A stretch of DNA of 64,000 nucleotides from Alteromonas sp. KUL49 (GCF_006538345.1 NZ_BJKL01000005.1:1-64000), one strand, 5' to 3'; numbered from the stretch's first letter, positions 32,657 through 42,933 are shown. The notes: generated by a model from the sequence alone, not told the origin. Made by a program: numbers and translations.

Positions 32657-34024
32657 TTATATTTGTCCTTGGGCATCTAGCCAAAGTAGGGTGTCGTAGT
32701 AGCGTCGAATGTTCTCAACATACTTTAACGCCTCGTTTCCTCTTGCATACCCATAGCGCGTAGTGCGGTAGTATTTCTTTTGCTCTAACTGGGGAAGCCT
32801 TTGTTTCACTTCAACCCAAAGGTCGGGGTTACCGCCTTGACGTTGGGTTAATATTCTCGCGTCCTCTAAATGTCCCATTCCTATGTTGTACGCAGCCATC
32901 GCCATCCACGTTCTATCTGGGTTAGTGATTCGAGCTGGAATTCGTCTCACTAGACTTGCAAAGTAAGCGGAGCCTCCACGAATACTTTGTTCAGGGTCGG
33001 TTCGCATAGATACGTTCCAGTCATTTGCCGTGTCTAGTGTAAGCATCATTAGCCCTTTTACCCCAGTCTTAGAGATGGCTTCTGGATCCCAGTGGCTTTC
33101 TTGGTAACTCATTGCTGCCAGTAAACGCCAATCAATATCACCAGCATACTGTTGAAACAGAGATTTGAACCTGGGTAAGTCGTCGTTGGTTGATGCGATA
33201 AAAGCACGCGTGTCGACGTAATCGAACTGGCGTACATGACCAAAGTATTTATCTTCTAATACGGTAAACCAACCCGATTGATGCACAGTGCCGAAATACT
33301 CAACCAACGCAGATCTCACCGAGCCGTCTTGGTGCGGAGGTAGCGCCCATGCAATAGGCATTTTTTCTTCTAACGTAAAACCTACGGCAAGGTTAGGGTA
33401 GCGTCTACGCTGAAGTGCCAGACGATTACTGTCGGCCAAGGTGTAAAGTATTTCACCCGCAGCCACTTGAGCCAAAAGTTCCTCTGAATCTGAGTCGTCT
33501 GTAGAGATGATATAGTCACCTGAGAGGTTACTTATCGTGTTAAGTAAGTGATCTTGACTGCTCCCTTTTACGGCATAAACAGGTTGCTTAATTAACGATG
33601 TATCTCTGGGGCGGGGCGAGCCAGCTTGAAACACTAATTGTTGTGACACGGTTTGATAGGCGGGCCCGTAATTAAATCGGTTTTGCAACGACGGTGTTAC
33701 AGCATCTCCCGTGGCAACAATATCTAAATGACCCTTTTCTAGTTGGTCTAGCATAGCGTCGTAGCTGTAAAATGGATATAAATCTAATGTTACACCAAGA
33801 TAGTCAGCAAAACCGGCAAGGAGCTCGTACTCAAAACCTTGCGGGCCATTTGTGCCATTATAATATGTTGCTGCACCGTACAGTGTACCGACTTTTATAG
33901 TTTCTCGTTCAAGCAGTTTTGCTAAAGCATTGGATACAGGGGGGAGGCCACAGCTGGTTGCAACAAAGCAAAAAACGATTATGACGAATGCTTTTATTCG
34001 TTTTTTGTAATTATTTAGCTGCAT
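32657..34024 (-). CDS. mltF: Membrane-bound lytic murein transglycosylase F
   Basis: A 455-residue cell-wall enzyme that cleaves between MurNAc and GlcNAc, forming 1,6-anhydro ends. An N-terminal export signal (to about residue 25, ..FVATSCG) is followed by a periplasmic solute-binding-protein-like domain (40-265) and a C-terminal SLT domain with catalytic Glu309 in SYQESHWDPEA and ..GVKGLMMLT... This domain order is specific for MltF. It is divergent from purL, as in E. coli. Confidence 0.94.
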   Translation of the reverse strand: MQLNNYKKRIKAFVIIVFCFVATSCGLPPVSNALAKLLERETIKVGTLYGAATYYNGTNGPQGFEYELLAGFADYLGVTLDLYPFYSYDAMLDQLEKGHLDIVATGDAVTPSLQNRFNYGPAYQTVSQQLVFQAGSPRPRDTSLIKQPVYAVKGSSQDHLLNTISNLSGDYIISTDDSDSEELLAQVAAGEILYTLADSNRLALQRRRYPNLAVGFTLEEKMPIAWALPPHQDGSVRSALVEYFGTVHQSGWFTVLEDKYFGHVRQFDYVDTRAFIASTNDDLPRFKSLFQQYAGDIDWRLLAAMSYQESHWDPEAISKTGVKGLMMLTLDTANDWNVSMRTDPEQSIRGGSAYFASLVRRIPARITNPDRTWMAMAAYNIGMGHLEDARILTQRQGGNPDLWVEVKQRLPQLEQKKYYRTTRYGYARGNEALKYVENIRRYYDTLLWLDAQGQI

Positions 34025-34094
34025 AGTAATGTTCTTGTCATTGTTAATTCACATATCCCTATAAAAAAACCTGCAACATAAGGAAGCTTGTTGC

Positions 34095-34123
34095 TTATCA
34101 ACTCGCCAGAATTCCTCTATAAT
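34095..34123 (+). promoter_or_regulatory. purL promoter
   Basis: TTATCA (34095-34100) and consensus TATAAT (34118-34123) are spaced by 17 bases, followed by a GC-rich CCGCGCC discriminator. The ATG is about 80 bases downstream. I see no clear PurR operator. Confidence 0.6.
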
Positions 34124-34203
34124 CCGCGCCGAAATACTCATCAATTCAAGAGGCAACGAGTCCATTGGTGAACGTTGTTTCCAAACAAACCAGGTAAAGC
34201 TAT

Positions 34204-37200
34204 ATGTTGGTCCTTCGAGGCGCTCCCGCACTATCCGAGTTTAACCAAACTAAACTGATTGCAAAGCTGGGTCAATCCGGCATTGAAGTTAAAGCACTTT
34301 ACAGCGAGTTTATTCATCTTGTAGATTCTACGGGTGATTTAACTGCAGAGCAAAAAGACACCCTAAACAAGCTTTTAACCTACGGGCCATCAGCGAAAAA
34401 TCAGAGCCCTCAAGGTACCTTATTTTTTGTAACCCCTCGTCCAGGTACTCTATCTCCTTGGTCTTCAAAGGCAACGGATATTGCGCTTAACTGTGGCTTA
34501 GACACCATCCAGCGTATCGAAAGGGGATGTGCATACTATGTAGAGACCGCACAACCACTGTCTAGTGAAGACTACAAGAAAGTAGCGGCTTTACTTCACG
34601 ACAGAATGACTGAGTTTGTTTTTACCGATTTAAACGATGCGACAGTACTGTTTGCACAATCAACCGCAAGCACGTTTAGCACGGTTGACGTGCTAAAAGA
34701 TGGCAAACAAGCGTTAGTTGATGCAAATATTTCGTTAGGGCTAGCGTTAGCTGACGACGAGGTGGATTACTTATTTGATAGCTTTACCCGCCTACAGCGA
34801 AATCCAACTGATGTAGAACTCTACATGTTTGCGCAGGCAAACTCAGAACACTGTCGCCACAAGATCTTTAACGCCAGCTGGACCATTGATGGACAAGACC
34901 AAGAAAAGTCTTTGTTCAAGATGATAAAAAATACCTTCGAGACAATGCCAGACCACGTATTCTCTGCATACAAAGACAATGCGGCAGTTATGGAAGGTTG
35001 GGATGCGGGGCGTTTCTTCCCAAATCCGCAAACTCACGCCTACGAGTATCATCAAGAAAATATCGATATTCTGATGAAGGTCGAAACCCATAACCACCCC
35101 ACGGCTATTTCACCGTTTCCTGGTGCAGCGACTGGCTCGGGTGGTGAAATTCGTGATGAAGGTGCAACAGGCCGAGGCTCTAAGCCAAAAGCAGGTTTGG
35201 TTGGATTCTCTGTATCAAACCTTCGTATCCCTGGTGCAGAGCAACCTTGGGAAAAAGCCTATGGTAAGCCAGAGCGAATTGTCAGTGCATTAGATATCAT
35301 GATTGATGGCCCATTGGGTGGCGCTGCCTTCAACAATGAATTCGGTCGTCCAAATCTATTGGGTTATTTCCGTACCTACGAACAAGAAGTTAATAGCTTC
35401 AATGGCGTTGAGGTTCGTGGATATCACAAGCCAATTATGCTTGCCGGTGGTTTGGGTAACATTCGTCGTGACCATATTGAAAAAGGTGAAATCACAGTAG
35501 GCGCCAAGCTTATTGTGCTTGGTGGTCCAGCAATGAACATTGGCTTAGGTGGTGGTGCTGCATCATCTATGGCGTCTGGTCAATCAAATGAAGATTTAGA
35601 CTTTGCGTCAGTGCAGCGCGACAACCCAGAAATGGAGCGCCGCTGTCAGGAAGTTATCGATGCGTGTTGGCAACTAGGCGACAACAACCCTATTCAGTTT
35701 ATTCACGACGTAGGTGCGGGTGGTTTATCAAATGCACTGCCTGAGCTGGTTAATGACGGAGAGCGTGGCGGTAAGTTTGAACTGCGTGACGTGTTGTCTG
35801 ACGAAGCTGGCATGACGCCACTGGAGTTATGGTGTAACGAATCTCAAGAACGTTACGTACTTTCAGTATCAGAAGACAATCTTCCGGTATTTGAAGCTAT
35901 TTGTCGTCGTGAACGCGCACCATTCGCAGTGGTAGGTGAAGCGACAGAAGAGCAACACCTGACGCTGAACGATAGCCAATTTGATAATCAGCCGATTGAT
36001 ATGCCGCTTGATGTGCTGCTAGGCAAACCGCCTAAAATGCACAGAGACGTAACTTCAACCAAGGTTGAAACTCAAGCCTTTGATACTTCGACTATTGACA
36101 TTGCTGATGCGGTAAAACGTATTTTGCGTTTACCGACAGTGGCAGAGAAAACCTTCCTTATCACTATCGGCGATCGCTCGGTTACCGGTTTGGTAAGTCG
36201 TGACCAAATGGTTGGTCCTTGGCAGGTACCTGTTGCCGATGTTGCAGTAACTGCAAGTGCGTTCGATACCTATCACGGTGAAGCGATGGCGATGGGTGAG
36301 CGTACACCAGTGGCTTTACTCTCACATGGTGCGTCTGCTCGTTTAGCCGTGGGTGAAGCCTTAACTAACATTGCCGCTGCAAATATTGGCGACCTTAAGC
36401 GCATTAAATTGTCTGCTAACTGGATGTCGGCTGCGGGCCACCCAGGTGAAGATGCTGGCCTTTACGAAGCGGTTAAAGCCGTTGGTGAAGAGTTGTGCCC
36501 AGAGCTTGGATTGACCATTCCTGTAGGTAAAGACTCAATGTCGATGAAAACGGCATGGCAAGAGAACGGTGAAGATAAGTCGGTAACCTCACCACTATCT
36601 TTGGTTATCTCTGCCTTTGGTGCCGTACGCGATATTCGTAAAACGGTAACGCCGCAACTGCGTACTGATAAAGGCGACACACGTCTACTATTAATTGATT
36701 TGGGTGAAGGGAATAACCGCCTTGGCGCAAGCTGCTTGGCGCAAGTTTACGAGCAACTCGGTGATGCGTGTGCTGATGTAGTGTCGAGTGAACGCTTGAA
36801 AGGTTTCTTCAACGCCATGCAACAACTTGTTGAAAAACAGCTGGTTGTTGCTTATCACGACCGCTCTGATGGTGGCTTGTTTACCACAGTAGCAGAAATG
36901 GCATTTGCGGGTAAAACTGGTGTTAGCCTTTCACTTGATGCATTAAGTGGTGACGCTATTAGCCTATTGTTCAACGAAGAATTGGGTGGCGTAATTCAGG
37001 TAAAAGATACCGATGTCGATGCAGTAAGCGCAATCTTCGCCGAGGCCGGTCTTGGTGACTACTGCTTCGACGTGGGTACGACTAATGCGGATGATACGTT
37101 GGAAATCAGCCTAGGTGGTGAAAGCATATACCGCGCAAGTCGTGTAGAGCTTCGCACCGTGTGGGCAGAGACTACTCATAAGATGCAGGCGCTACGTGAC

Positions 37201-38091
37201 AACCCTCAATGTGCCGACCAGGAGCACGAAGCAAAGCAAGATGTTGCCGACCCTGGTCTACACGCTTCACTCACTTACGATATTAATGAAGATATTGCTG
37301 CGCCCTTTATAGCTAAGGGTGTTCAGCCGAAAGTCGCCATTCTTAGAGAGCAAGGTGTAAACTCGCACCTTGAGATGGCGGCGGCATTTACTCGCGCTGG
37401 CTTCAATGCCATTGACGTTCACATGAGTGATGTATTAAGCGGTGTAGTATCACTCGACGACTTCACCGGTTTAGCTGCCTGCGGCGGATTCTCATACGGT
37501 GACGTGCTTGGTGCAGGTGAGGGATGGGCTAAGTCTATCTTGTTTAATCCACTAGCGCGTGATCAATTCAGCGCGTTCTTTGCTCGTGAATCTACCTTTA
37601 GCCTTGGCGTGTGTAATGGTTGTCAGATGCTATCCAACTTAAAAGCGTTAATTCCGGGCACTGACCACTGGCCTCATTTCGTAACAAACCAATCAGCTCG
37701 ATTTGAAGCGCGTGTGGCGATGGTCGAAGTCATGGAGTCAAGGTCAGTACTACTTCAAGGTATGGCGGGTTCGCGTATGCCTATTGCTGTTTCTCATGGC
37801 GAAGGGCGTGCAGAGTTCACTAATGCTGGAGCCATTGATGCAGTGTCTTCTCAAGTTGCACTGCGCTATGTAGATAACTACGGTCAACCTACGATGCGCT
37901 ATCCGGCAAACCCGAATGGTTCACCACAAGGTATCACAGGCCTTACATCAGAGGATGGTCGCTGTACTATTATGATGCCTCACCCAGAGCGTGTGTTCAG
38001 AGCCGTGGCAAACTCTTGGTACCCAGACGAGTGGCAAGAAGATGGTGCGTGGACGCGAATTTTCCGCAACGCGCGCAAATTTGTCGGCTAA
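34204..38091 (+). CDS. purL: Phosphoribosylformylglycinamidine synthase
   Basis: The 1295-residue large PurL that makes FGAM from FGAR, glutamine and ATP in purine synthesis. The AIR-synthase-like ATP-grasp halves show ..[16 protein letters not shown].. and ..[18 protein letters not shown]..; the C-terminal class I glutamine amidotransferase has the nucleophile in [10 protein letters not shown] and ..[11 protein letters not shown]... The length is exactly that of E. coli PurL. It is a single transcription unit with two hairpins downstream. Confidence 0.97.
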   Translation: MLVLRGAPALSEFNQTKLIAKLGQSGIEVKALYSEFIHLVDSTGDLTAEQKDTLNKLLTYGPSAKNQSPQGTLFFVTPRPGTLSPWSSKATDIALNCGLDTIQRIERGCAYYVETAQPLSSEDYKKVAALLHDRMTEFVFTDLNDATVLFAQSTASTFSTVDVLKDGKQALVDANISLGLALADDEVDYLFDSFTRLQRNPTDVELYMFAQANSEHCRHKIFNASWTIDGQDQEKSLFKMIKNTFETMPDHVFSAYKDNAAVMEGWDAGRFFPNPQTHAYEYHQENIDILMKVETHNHPTAISPFPGAATGSGGEIRDEGATGRGSKPKAGLVGFSVSNLRIPGAEQPWEKAYGKPERIVSALDIMIDGPLGGAAFNNEFGRPNLLGYFRTYEQEVNSFNGVEVRGYHKPIMLAGGLGNIRRDHIEKGEITVGAKLIVLGGPAMNIGLGGGAASSMASGQSNEDLDFASVQRDNPEMERRCQEVIDACWQLGDNNPIQFIHDVGAGGLSNALPELVNDGERGGKFELRDVLSDEAGMTPLELWCNESQERYVLSVSEDNLPVFEAICRRERAPFAVVGEATEEQHLTLNDSQFDNQPIDMPLDVLLGKPPKMHRDVTSTKVETQAFDTSTIDIADAVKRILRLPTVAEKTFLITIGDRSVTGLVSRDQMVGPWQVPVADVAVTASAFDTYHGEAMAMGERTPVALLSHGASARLAVGEALTNIAAANIGDLKRIKLSANWMSAAGHPGEDAGLYEAVKAVGEELCPELGLTIPVGKDSMSMKTAWQENGEDKSVTSPLSLVISAFGAVRDIRKTVTPQLRTDKGDTRLLLIDLGEGNNRLGASCLAQVYEQLGDACADVVSSERLKGFFNAMQQLVEKQLVVAYHDRSDGGLFTTVAEMAFAGKTGVSLSLDALSGDAISLLFNEELGGVIQVKDTDVDAVSAIFAEAGLGDYCFDVGTTNADDTLEISLGGESIYRASRVELRTVWAETTHKMQALRDNPQCADQEHEAKQDVADPGLHASLTYDINEDIAAPFIAKGVQPKVAILREQGVNSHLEMAAAFTRAGFNAIDVHMSDVLSGVVSLDDFTGLAACGGFSYGDVLGAGEGWAKSILFNPLARDQFSAFFARESTFSLGVCNGCQMLSNLKALIPGTDHWPHFVTNQSARFEARVAMVEVMESRSVLLQGMAGSRMPIAVSHGEGRAEFTNAGAIDAVSSQVALRYVDNYGQPTMRYPANPNGSPQGITGLTSEDGRCTIMMPHPERVFRAVANSWYPDEWQEDGAWTRIFRNARKFVG

Positions 38092-38103
38092 ATCATGTCG
38101 AGT

Positions 38104-38136
38104 TGCCGAAAATAATCATTTTAGTTATTTTCGGCA
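38104..38136 (+). terminator. First hairpin downstream of purL
   Basis: Perfect 12-bp stem TGCCGAAAATAA / TTATTTTCGGCA with a nine-base loop. No immediate T-run follows (TTGATTTT), so it may protect the 3' end rather than terminate. Confidence 0.6.
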
Positions 38137-38177
38137 TTGATTTTGCTGAACTTTTTAAAGGTCACATAAAAAGATTG

Positions 38178-38211
38178 AAGGCTTTTATAGCGCGCTGTAA
38201 AAGCCTTTTTT
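38178..38211 (+). terminator. Intrinsic terminator of purL
   Basis: Nine-bp stem AAGGCTTTT / AAAAGCCTT followed by TTTTTA; a classical rho-independent terminator about 90 bases after the purL stop. Confidence 0.85.
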
Positions 38212-38265
38212 ATCGATTAATGTGTCAATAGATTGGCTTAGTGTCAAAAAAATGTACAAGAACAC

Positions 38266-38294
38266 TTGTCATCGATATGTCACTGATCTATCTT
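38266..38294 (+). promoter_or_regulatory. Promoter of the small peptide unit
   Basis: TTGTCA (38266-38271), 17-base spacer, TATCTT (38289-38294). Transcription would start near 38301, after the purL terminator and before the 44-codon reading frame. Confidence 0.6.
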
Positions 38295-38395
38295 AGCAAT
38301 TGCAAGGAATGCAACTCGGTAACAGGAGTTAGGTAATTGGGTGTACCGACAAACAAATAAAACAAATTGTCGGATTTGATAATAAGAGACGAAAG

Positions 38396-38530
38396 ATGAA
38401 TCGTTCCTCAAAGGGGTTTGGCTTGACAGGCGTAGCTGTCGCGGTCGTGTTGATGTTTATCACAGCAGTATTTAGTACCTCAGCAAAATCGACCGAATTG
38501 CCATCAGTTCATATTGCGCAATCATTGTAG
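38396..38530 (+). CDS. 44-residue putative membrane/secreted peptide
   Basis: A short reading frame starting MNRSSKGFGLTGVAVAVVLM and ending ..SVHIAQSL. It has a basic N-terminus and one hydrophobic segment (residues ~9-27) with an AFSTSA-like possible signal cleavage region. No family is recognised. It has its own promoter, a CCGACAA/TTGTCGG hairpin in the leader (38346-38373) and a hairpin terminator downstream. The ribosome binding site (AAGAGACG) is weak, so the transcript could instead be a small RNA. Confidence 0.4.
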   Translation: MNRSSKGFGLTGVAVAVVLMFITAVFSTSAKSTELPSVHIAQSL

Positions 38531-38569
38531 TAATTTGCCGCAGTTGTATATCTAAGTAGTGAAATTAAA

Positions 38570-38599
38570 AAGAGCAGTGTACGCGTGTTCACTGCTCTT
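38570..38599. terminator. Bidirectional terminator between the small peptide and LysR genes
   Basis: Perfect 10-bp stem AAGAGCAGTG / CACTGCTCTT with a ten-base loop. On the minus strand it is followed by a T-rich stretch and should end the LysR gene; on the plus strand the T-run is short. Confidence 0.75.
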
Positions 38600-38632
38600 T
38601 ACTTAGGTAACACTCTCATCACCATCATTAAA

Positions 38633-39520
38633 TTAAATCCAAGCGTTCATTATGATTGCAGTAAGTGCCTCATAACGCGCGGGTAAGTCTCTATTTTTCT
38701 TGCTAACCAAGTACAGATTTTCAACCACGGGCTGTCGGGATGGGATTACATTCAAAAGTCCTGGACTGTGAAAGTTGTCAATGGTGCTCCTCGGTAACAC
38801 GGTAAATCCTATACCTTGAGCGACCGGCTCTAATATTTGGCTAATTTGATTTATTGACCCTACGACTGGGACACTATCAATATCGAGTCGCTTTAGGTTT
38901 TGGTTGTCAGATTGCTTAAAATACAAAGATAAATAGTGTTCAGCATCTGGATGAGAAATTATCCCTGTGTCTGTGAGTAAGTCAGTCAAGTTTGATCGAG
39001 GGACTGTTGTGCTTGGCACAACTAAACAGAGTTCTTCTTGTCCGATCTTTTTAAAATCAAAAAATATTTCGTTAGGGACATCTGTCACGATCCCTTGATC
39101 AATCACTTCATTTTTAATGTCTCGTATGATTTGGTGATTAGGTGCGGCTTTTATGTTGATGTGAAGATTGGGGTGTTGCTTTTGAAGCGTTAAGAGTCTC
39201 GGGTAAAGTAATAATGCTACTGATCCAGAACATGCCAATGAACATTCCCCTGTATATGGGTCGTCAAAATTCAGTTGCTCAATCAAGCGACTTTCACTCT
39301 TAAACAGTGCTTTTGTGTAGTTATAAACCAATTTGCCTTGTTCGGTAACCGTGAATGATTTCTTGTTTCGCTTTATTAGTGAGTGTCCGCAAACTCCTTC
39401 AAGCTTATTGATGTGCTGACTTACACCAGGTTGAGTCATGTAGAGTTTTTCAGCCGTTTTCGTAAAGTGCCCCGTATCAACAAGAACAATAAAAGTTTTT
39501 AACCATAGTGGATTTAGCAT
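38633..39520 (-). CDS. LysR-family transcriptional regulator
   Basis: A 295-residue regulator. The N-terminal winged helix-turn-helix (residues 5-64: ..FIVLVDTGHFTKTAEKLYMTQPGVSQHINKLE..) is followed by a periplasmic-binding-like effector domain. It is divergent from the VOC-family gene with a 120-base AT-rich region between, so that gene is the probable target. The effector is unknown. Nothing indicates damage. Confidence 0.9.
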   Translation of the reverse strand: MLNPLWLKTFIVLVDTGHFTKTAEKLYMTQPGVSQHINKLEGVCGHSLIKRNKKSFTVTEQGKLVYNYTKALFKSESRLIEQLNFDDPYTGECSLACSGSVALLLYPRLLTLQKQHPNLHINIKAAPNHQIIRDIKNEVIDQGIVTDVPNEIFFDFKKIGQEELCLVVPSTTVPRSNLTDLLTDTGIISHPDAEHYLSLYFKQSDNQNLKRLDIDSVPVVGSINQISQILEPVAQGIGFTVLPRSTIDNFHSPGLLNVIPSRQPVVENLYLVSKKNRDLPARYEALTAIIMNAWI

Positions 39521-39640
39521 GATGATTTTGGATAAAAAAATATTATTGTTTTGATTATATTTGATAATTTAAATTAATGATAATGCTCATCTATACTTTC
39601 ATCACTGATTTTATGAAACACATCAAATAAGGGTTATCTA

Positions 39641-40132
39641 ATGAAGATGAATCACGTAGGTATTATGGTCGGTGATATGGATAGAGCCGTTGAGTTTTAT
39701 ACTCAGGCTCTCGGCCTCAGAGTCGTAATGAACAACACTAAAGTCATCGAAGAGCGAGAATCTGCTATTGGTCGCATGTGTATTGCCGTGTTTGGTGAAG
39801 GTTTTAAAGGTTTTAATATCGCACATCTCGTGACGACAGATGGGATCGGTGTGGAGTTGTTTGAAATGGTCGACCGAGAGGAACGCCACAAGGTTGATTT
39901 CTCTCGCCTTGGTATATTCCACTTCTGTCTGCAGTTGCCTAAAGAGCAATTCGACACCGCTATTAAGAGAGTCGAAGCTTATGGCGGAAAAGTCAGAATG
40001 GACATCATGCGTTACCATCCAGAAGATGAGCTTAGACAAGCCCAAATGGTGTATTTAGAGGACCCATTTGGCAACCTCTTTGAGTTCTATTCACATTCAT
40101 ATGAAGATACTTATGCTTCTGATTATGAATAG
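39641..40132 (+). CDS. VOC-family (glyoxalase/dioxygenase fold) protein
   Basis: A 163-residue metalloprotein of the vicinal-oxygen-chelate superfamily. The two beta-alpha-beta-beta-beta halves are visible, with likely metal ligands in ..MNHVGIMV.. (His5), ..VELFEM.., ..GIFHFCLQL.. and ..NLFEFYSH... It could be a lactoylglutathione lyase, a ring-cleaving dioxygenase or a resistance protein; substrate cannot be told. The divergent LysR gene probably controls it. Confidence 0.82.
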   Translation: MKMNHVGIMVGDMDRAVEFYTQALGLRVVMNNTKVIEERESAIGRMCIAVFGEGFKGFNIAHLVTTDGIGVELFEMVDREERHKVDFSRLGIFHFCLQLPKEQFDTAIKRVEAYGGKVRMDIMRYHPEDELRQAQMVYLEDPFGNLFEFYSHSYEDTYASDYE

Positions 40133-40162
40133 TGTTAGGGGGGAGAGCAACACTCCCCTGTT

Positions 40163-40751
40163 TTATCGCTTTCTGTTCTTTTCTCGATTGATCAGCTTCT
40201 GCTGTGGGTGTTTTTTGAGAAGTACATAGGTAGCACCAAAGCCTCCGTGCATAGGTTGTGCAGTATGAAATGCAATCACCATGCTCATCTCTCTTAGCCA
40301 AAGGTTGACATAGCTGCGCTTTGCGCCCGGAAAAGGCTTTGATTTCTCTCCGGTTCCATGTTGAATAATTAACGCCCTAATACCTTTTTCGTGACACTGT
40401 AGAAGCGTGTTGTAAACTGCCTCTCTGCTTTCAGCTATGGTTTTTCCTTTCAGATTTAAGGTAAATTCTAATGGATATTTACCCAGTCTCAGTTTCTTGA
40501 AAACTCCATCTTGAATACCGGGCTGCTGAAATTCAATGAAGTCTTGAATTGGTACCGGCTTAACTCCCTCCATACTGAGGGGATTTTTAATTTTCTCTTG
40601 CTCGGCCAATTTCAGCGCGGCGCGCGTTTTTTTTCTCCTCGAGAGAGCTATTAGGGTCATGTAATTGGGCTTTGTCCGTTTTTGCAATGGGTTTTACATC
40701 TTGCATTGCGTCCAAGAAGGATTGGGCATCATCATCAAAGGGTACATTCAT
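40163..40751 (-). pseudogene. Smr-domain DNA endonuclease, SmrA/YdaL type, frameshifted
   Basis: The Smr domain is a MutS2-related nicking nuclease. The natural ATG is at 40751 (MNVPFDDDAQSFLDAMQDV.., a typical YdaL-like N-terminus), but this frame is lost at an A8 run on the coding strand (T8 at 40627-40634). The rest, ..RAALKLAEQEKIKNPL.. through ..GKYPLEFTLNLKG.., ..ALIIQHGTGEKS.. and ..HGGFGATYVLLKK.., is in another frame. With seven A the gene would be 588 nt and 195 residues, close to E. coli SmrA. A sequencing error, real mutation or slippage are all possible. Confidence 0.8.
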
Positions 40752-40850
40752 GGTTATCTCCCTCTTTAATCTAACTACTTCTTACGTGGCGAAGAAAGAA
40801 AAGATTAGGGCTAAGAACATGAACAATAAAATAGCTAAGCACAAAGCAAA

Positions 40851-40927
40851 TGGCGTCCCGAGTAGGATTCGAACCTACGACCTTCCCCTTAGGAGGGGGA
40901 TGCTCTATCCAGCTGAGCTATCGAGAC
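40851..40927 (-). tRNA. tRNA-Arg (anticodon CCU)
   Basis: A 77-base cloverleaf: acceptor GTCTCGA / TCGGGAC, D arm GCTC..GAGC, anticodon stem TCCCC/GGGGA with loop CTCCTAA (anticodon CCT), T arm GTAGG-TTCGAAT-CCTAC, discriminator G and encoded CCA. It reads AGG codons. No mobile element or integrase is seen beside it. Confidence 0.95.
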
Positions 40928-41038
40928 TGCGGAAAAAGCTATTGCTTCAACCCTAATGCGACCCAAGAGTTTAGCGGAAACTTACTGTTTTTCATAGTTA
41001 TACTCTGCGTTTCATCGCGGAGTATTGTTATCTTAATG

Positions 41039-42208
41039 CTATCGTTTGACCACAAAATCACTGACTTGAATGTTGGCGAGTATCGTATCGTCTACTGGCA
41101 TCAAGGTAGCATTGTTCGCGTATGCTTGAGTGACTTTGAACTCTCCAGGATGCAGTGTGTATTGAATGTGCTCAGATTGATAGTTGTCAGAAACTTCTCT
41201 TATCTGATACGCAAAAAATCTATCTCCTGGCATGACACCTTGGTCCCGTCCCAAAGCAATTGAGAGGCTGTCGCTAGACCGTTGAATAACTCTGCTTGTT
41301 TGTGGGAGGCAAGACAATGCTTCGTCTATATCATCAATCGCATTGCGTAATGTAGCGGATACGGACTCGCCAAAAGGTGACTCCCAAAACCGCATAGAGT
41401 GGCTGTCTATATGTGTAAATCTATCAAAGTTCCAAGGTGCTTTGGTTTGATAGTGCTTATCGAAAACGAGTCCTCCGTTTATCCCGTCAAACACTCGCAT
41501 ATTGAAGCGCAAGTATCGGGTTGCTCGTTCTCCTCTCCAAAACGTTAACGTTCTCGGAGCATCTCGAGCCACACTCAAATCTTGTATTTCTCCCACGATA
41601 ACAAATTGCGTATTGGACATTTTAGACAAGGCAAGAACATCACTCTCTACCTGCGATGCGCGCCACTGTGCTGAGTAAGGGGCTATGTAGTTGAGATTTA
41701 GGCTGTCTGAATGTTGGGCAAATTGGTATTCAAGTTTATGTGTTAATGCTTTGGGAAACTCACTAAGCCCACCGTCAGTTAAGTGGCCAGCTTGGTTATT
41801 TGAAAAGTAAGCTGTAGAAAGGGTTTTGGTATAGGGCGACGTTTCACATTGATTAGTTTGCGGGAATATGTCGGCACGGAGTCGCACAGTGACGTAGTCG
41901 CTATGCCAGACCTCACTGATAAGTTCTACACTGTCGACGTCACCAGAACTGCGTACGGTTATTTGATCATTATTGAGTAATCCATTTGTCATCTGTTGTA
42001 CGCTGTTGATTGACGCGCCTGCAAACATGAGTGCTTGTTTTAACGCTTCCTCAGTGGCGCGCTGTTTCGCTGCTCCCTTGTCGCCTTCATGAATCAAGGC
42101 TTGTCCAGTAGCTTCGTACCAAGCGGCATGGCTTTGCCCCTGGATAAACAGCAAGAGGCAAATAAATGGCAACAGTGTCGTCGGGTTAAAAAATTTTTTT
42201 ACACTCAT
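41039..42208 (-). CDS. flgT: Flagellar H-ring protein FlgT
   Basis: A 389-residue periplasmic protein of the H ring that surrounds the basal body in sodium-driven polar flagella and helps hold the MotX/Y T ring. A signal peptide ends at ..GQSHA-AWYEATG (about residue 28); the mature start with ..AKQRATEEALKQALMFAGASINS.. is the FlgT N-terminal domain, and the C-terminal ..VMPGDRFFAYQ.. is also typical. It is divergent from flgP. Its presence points to a Vibrio-type motor. Confidence 0.88.
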   Translation of the reverse strand: MSVKKFFNPTTLLPFICLLLFIQGQSHAAWYEATGQALIHEGDKGAAKQRATEEALKQALMFAGASINSVQQMTNGLLNNDQITVRSSGDVDSVELISEVWHSDYVTVRLRADIFPQTNQCETSPYTKTLSTAYFSNNQAGHLTDGGLSEFPKALTHKLEYQFAQHSDSLNLNYIAPYSAQWRASQVESDVLALSKMSNTQFVIVGEIQDLSVARDAPRTLTFWRGERATRYLRFNMRVFDGINGGLVFDKHYQTKAPWNFDRFTHIDSHSMRFWESPFGESVSATLRNAIDDIDEALSCLPQTSRVIQRSSDSLSIALGRDQGVMPGDRFFAYQIREVSDNYQSEHIQYTLHPGEFKVTQAYANNATLMPVDDTILANIQVSDFVVKR

Positions 42209-42385
42209 CGTTTAATGCTCGTTGTCACTAACTCCGCTTGCTCGCAGAGTTTCAGGCAAATCGGTTCTCAACCACTATTAAAGCGCTTACGTATCACTAA
42301 CAAGTAAACCTACTTACTCAGTGATGCTTTATCATTGTCGTATCAAGATAGATGCCAACCTTAAACGGTATAGCTTTGGCTAACT

Positions 42386-42401
42386 GGGCACGCTCTTTGC
42401 T
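42386..42401 (+). promoter_or_regulatory. Sigma-54 promoter of flgP
   Basis: GGGCACGCTCTTTGCT matches the TGGCACG-N4-TTGCW consensus at all but one fixed position, with the -24 GG and -12 GC ten bases apart. It lies 47 bases before the flgP ATG. Confidence 0.8.
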
Positions 42402-42447
42402 GTGTTGTTGAGAAAATGTTTGTCCAGACGATGAAGAGTGGTCAGTT

Positions 42448-42933
42448 ATGCAGAGCTTTATAAAAATGTGGATAAAGAGCGGCAGCATCTTTGTTCTTTT
42501 ATCTTTGGTAATGTTGTCTGGTTGTAGCATGTTGGTCGACAAGCATGTGGAATGGGAAACTGTTGAGCCCGAAACCTATCCCGTACTCACTGCAGTAGGG
42601 TACGCTCCCGTTACAACACAATATGGTGACACCGATACACAGAAAATGTTGATGGCCATGAAAGCGTCTAAGCTTGATGCATACCGCGAGCTCGCTGAGC
42701 AGGTGTACGGTCAACGCATAGAAGGAGCGCAATCAGTTTCAAATCTCGTTATGCAAAACGAAGCACTTAAGGCTTCAGTAGACGGAGTGATCAGAGGTGC
42801 CCGTGTAGTCAAGAGCTATCCCGTCGGTGAGGACACTTACGCTACTGAATTAGAGCTTGATATGGAGCAGGTGTACAACATCTATTTGTCTACAGCAAAG
42901 CCACAACGTATCAAGAATATTCAGTACTATTAA
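42448..42933 (+). CDS. flgP: Outer-membrane flagellar lipoprotein FlgP
   Basis: A 161-residue LPP20-family lipoprotein. The signal peptide ends in the lipobox LSGC (Cys26); the mature part has ..DTQKMLMAMKASKLDAYRELAEQVYGQRI.. typical of FlgP, which contributes to outer-membrane-associated flagellar structure in Vibrio and Campylobacter. The usual neighbour flgO is not present in this interval. Driven by a near-consensus sigma-54 promoter. Confidence 0.9.
   Translation: MQSFIKMWIKSGSIFVLLSLVMLSGCSMLVDKHVEWETVEPETYPVLTAVGYAPVTTQYGDTDTQKMLMAMKASKLDAYRELAEQVYGQRIEGAQSVSNLVMQNEALKASVDGVIRGARVVKSYPVGEDTYATELELDMEQVYNIYLSTAKPQRIKNIQYY

Noticed and set aside
34124-34203. PurR operator upstream of purL
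   Set aside because: Only a partial AACGTTGTTT-like string is present, not the palindromic operator.
40851-40927. tRNA-Arg as an integration site of a mobile island
   Set aside because: No integrase, repeated tRNA 3' end or change of gene content is seen; flanking genes are ordinary.
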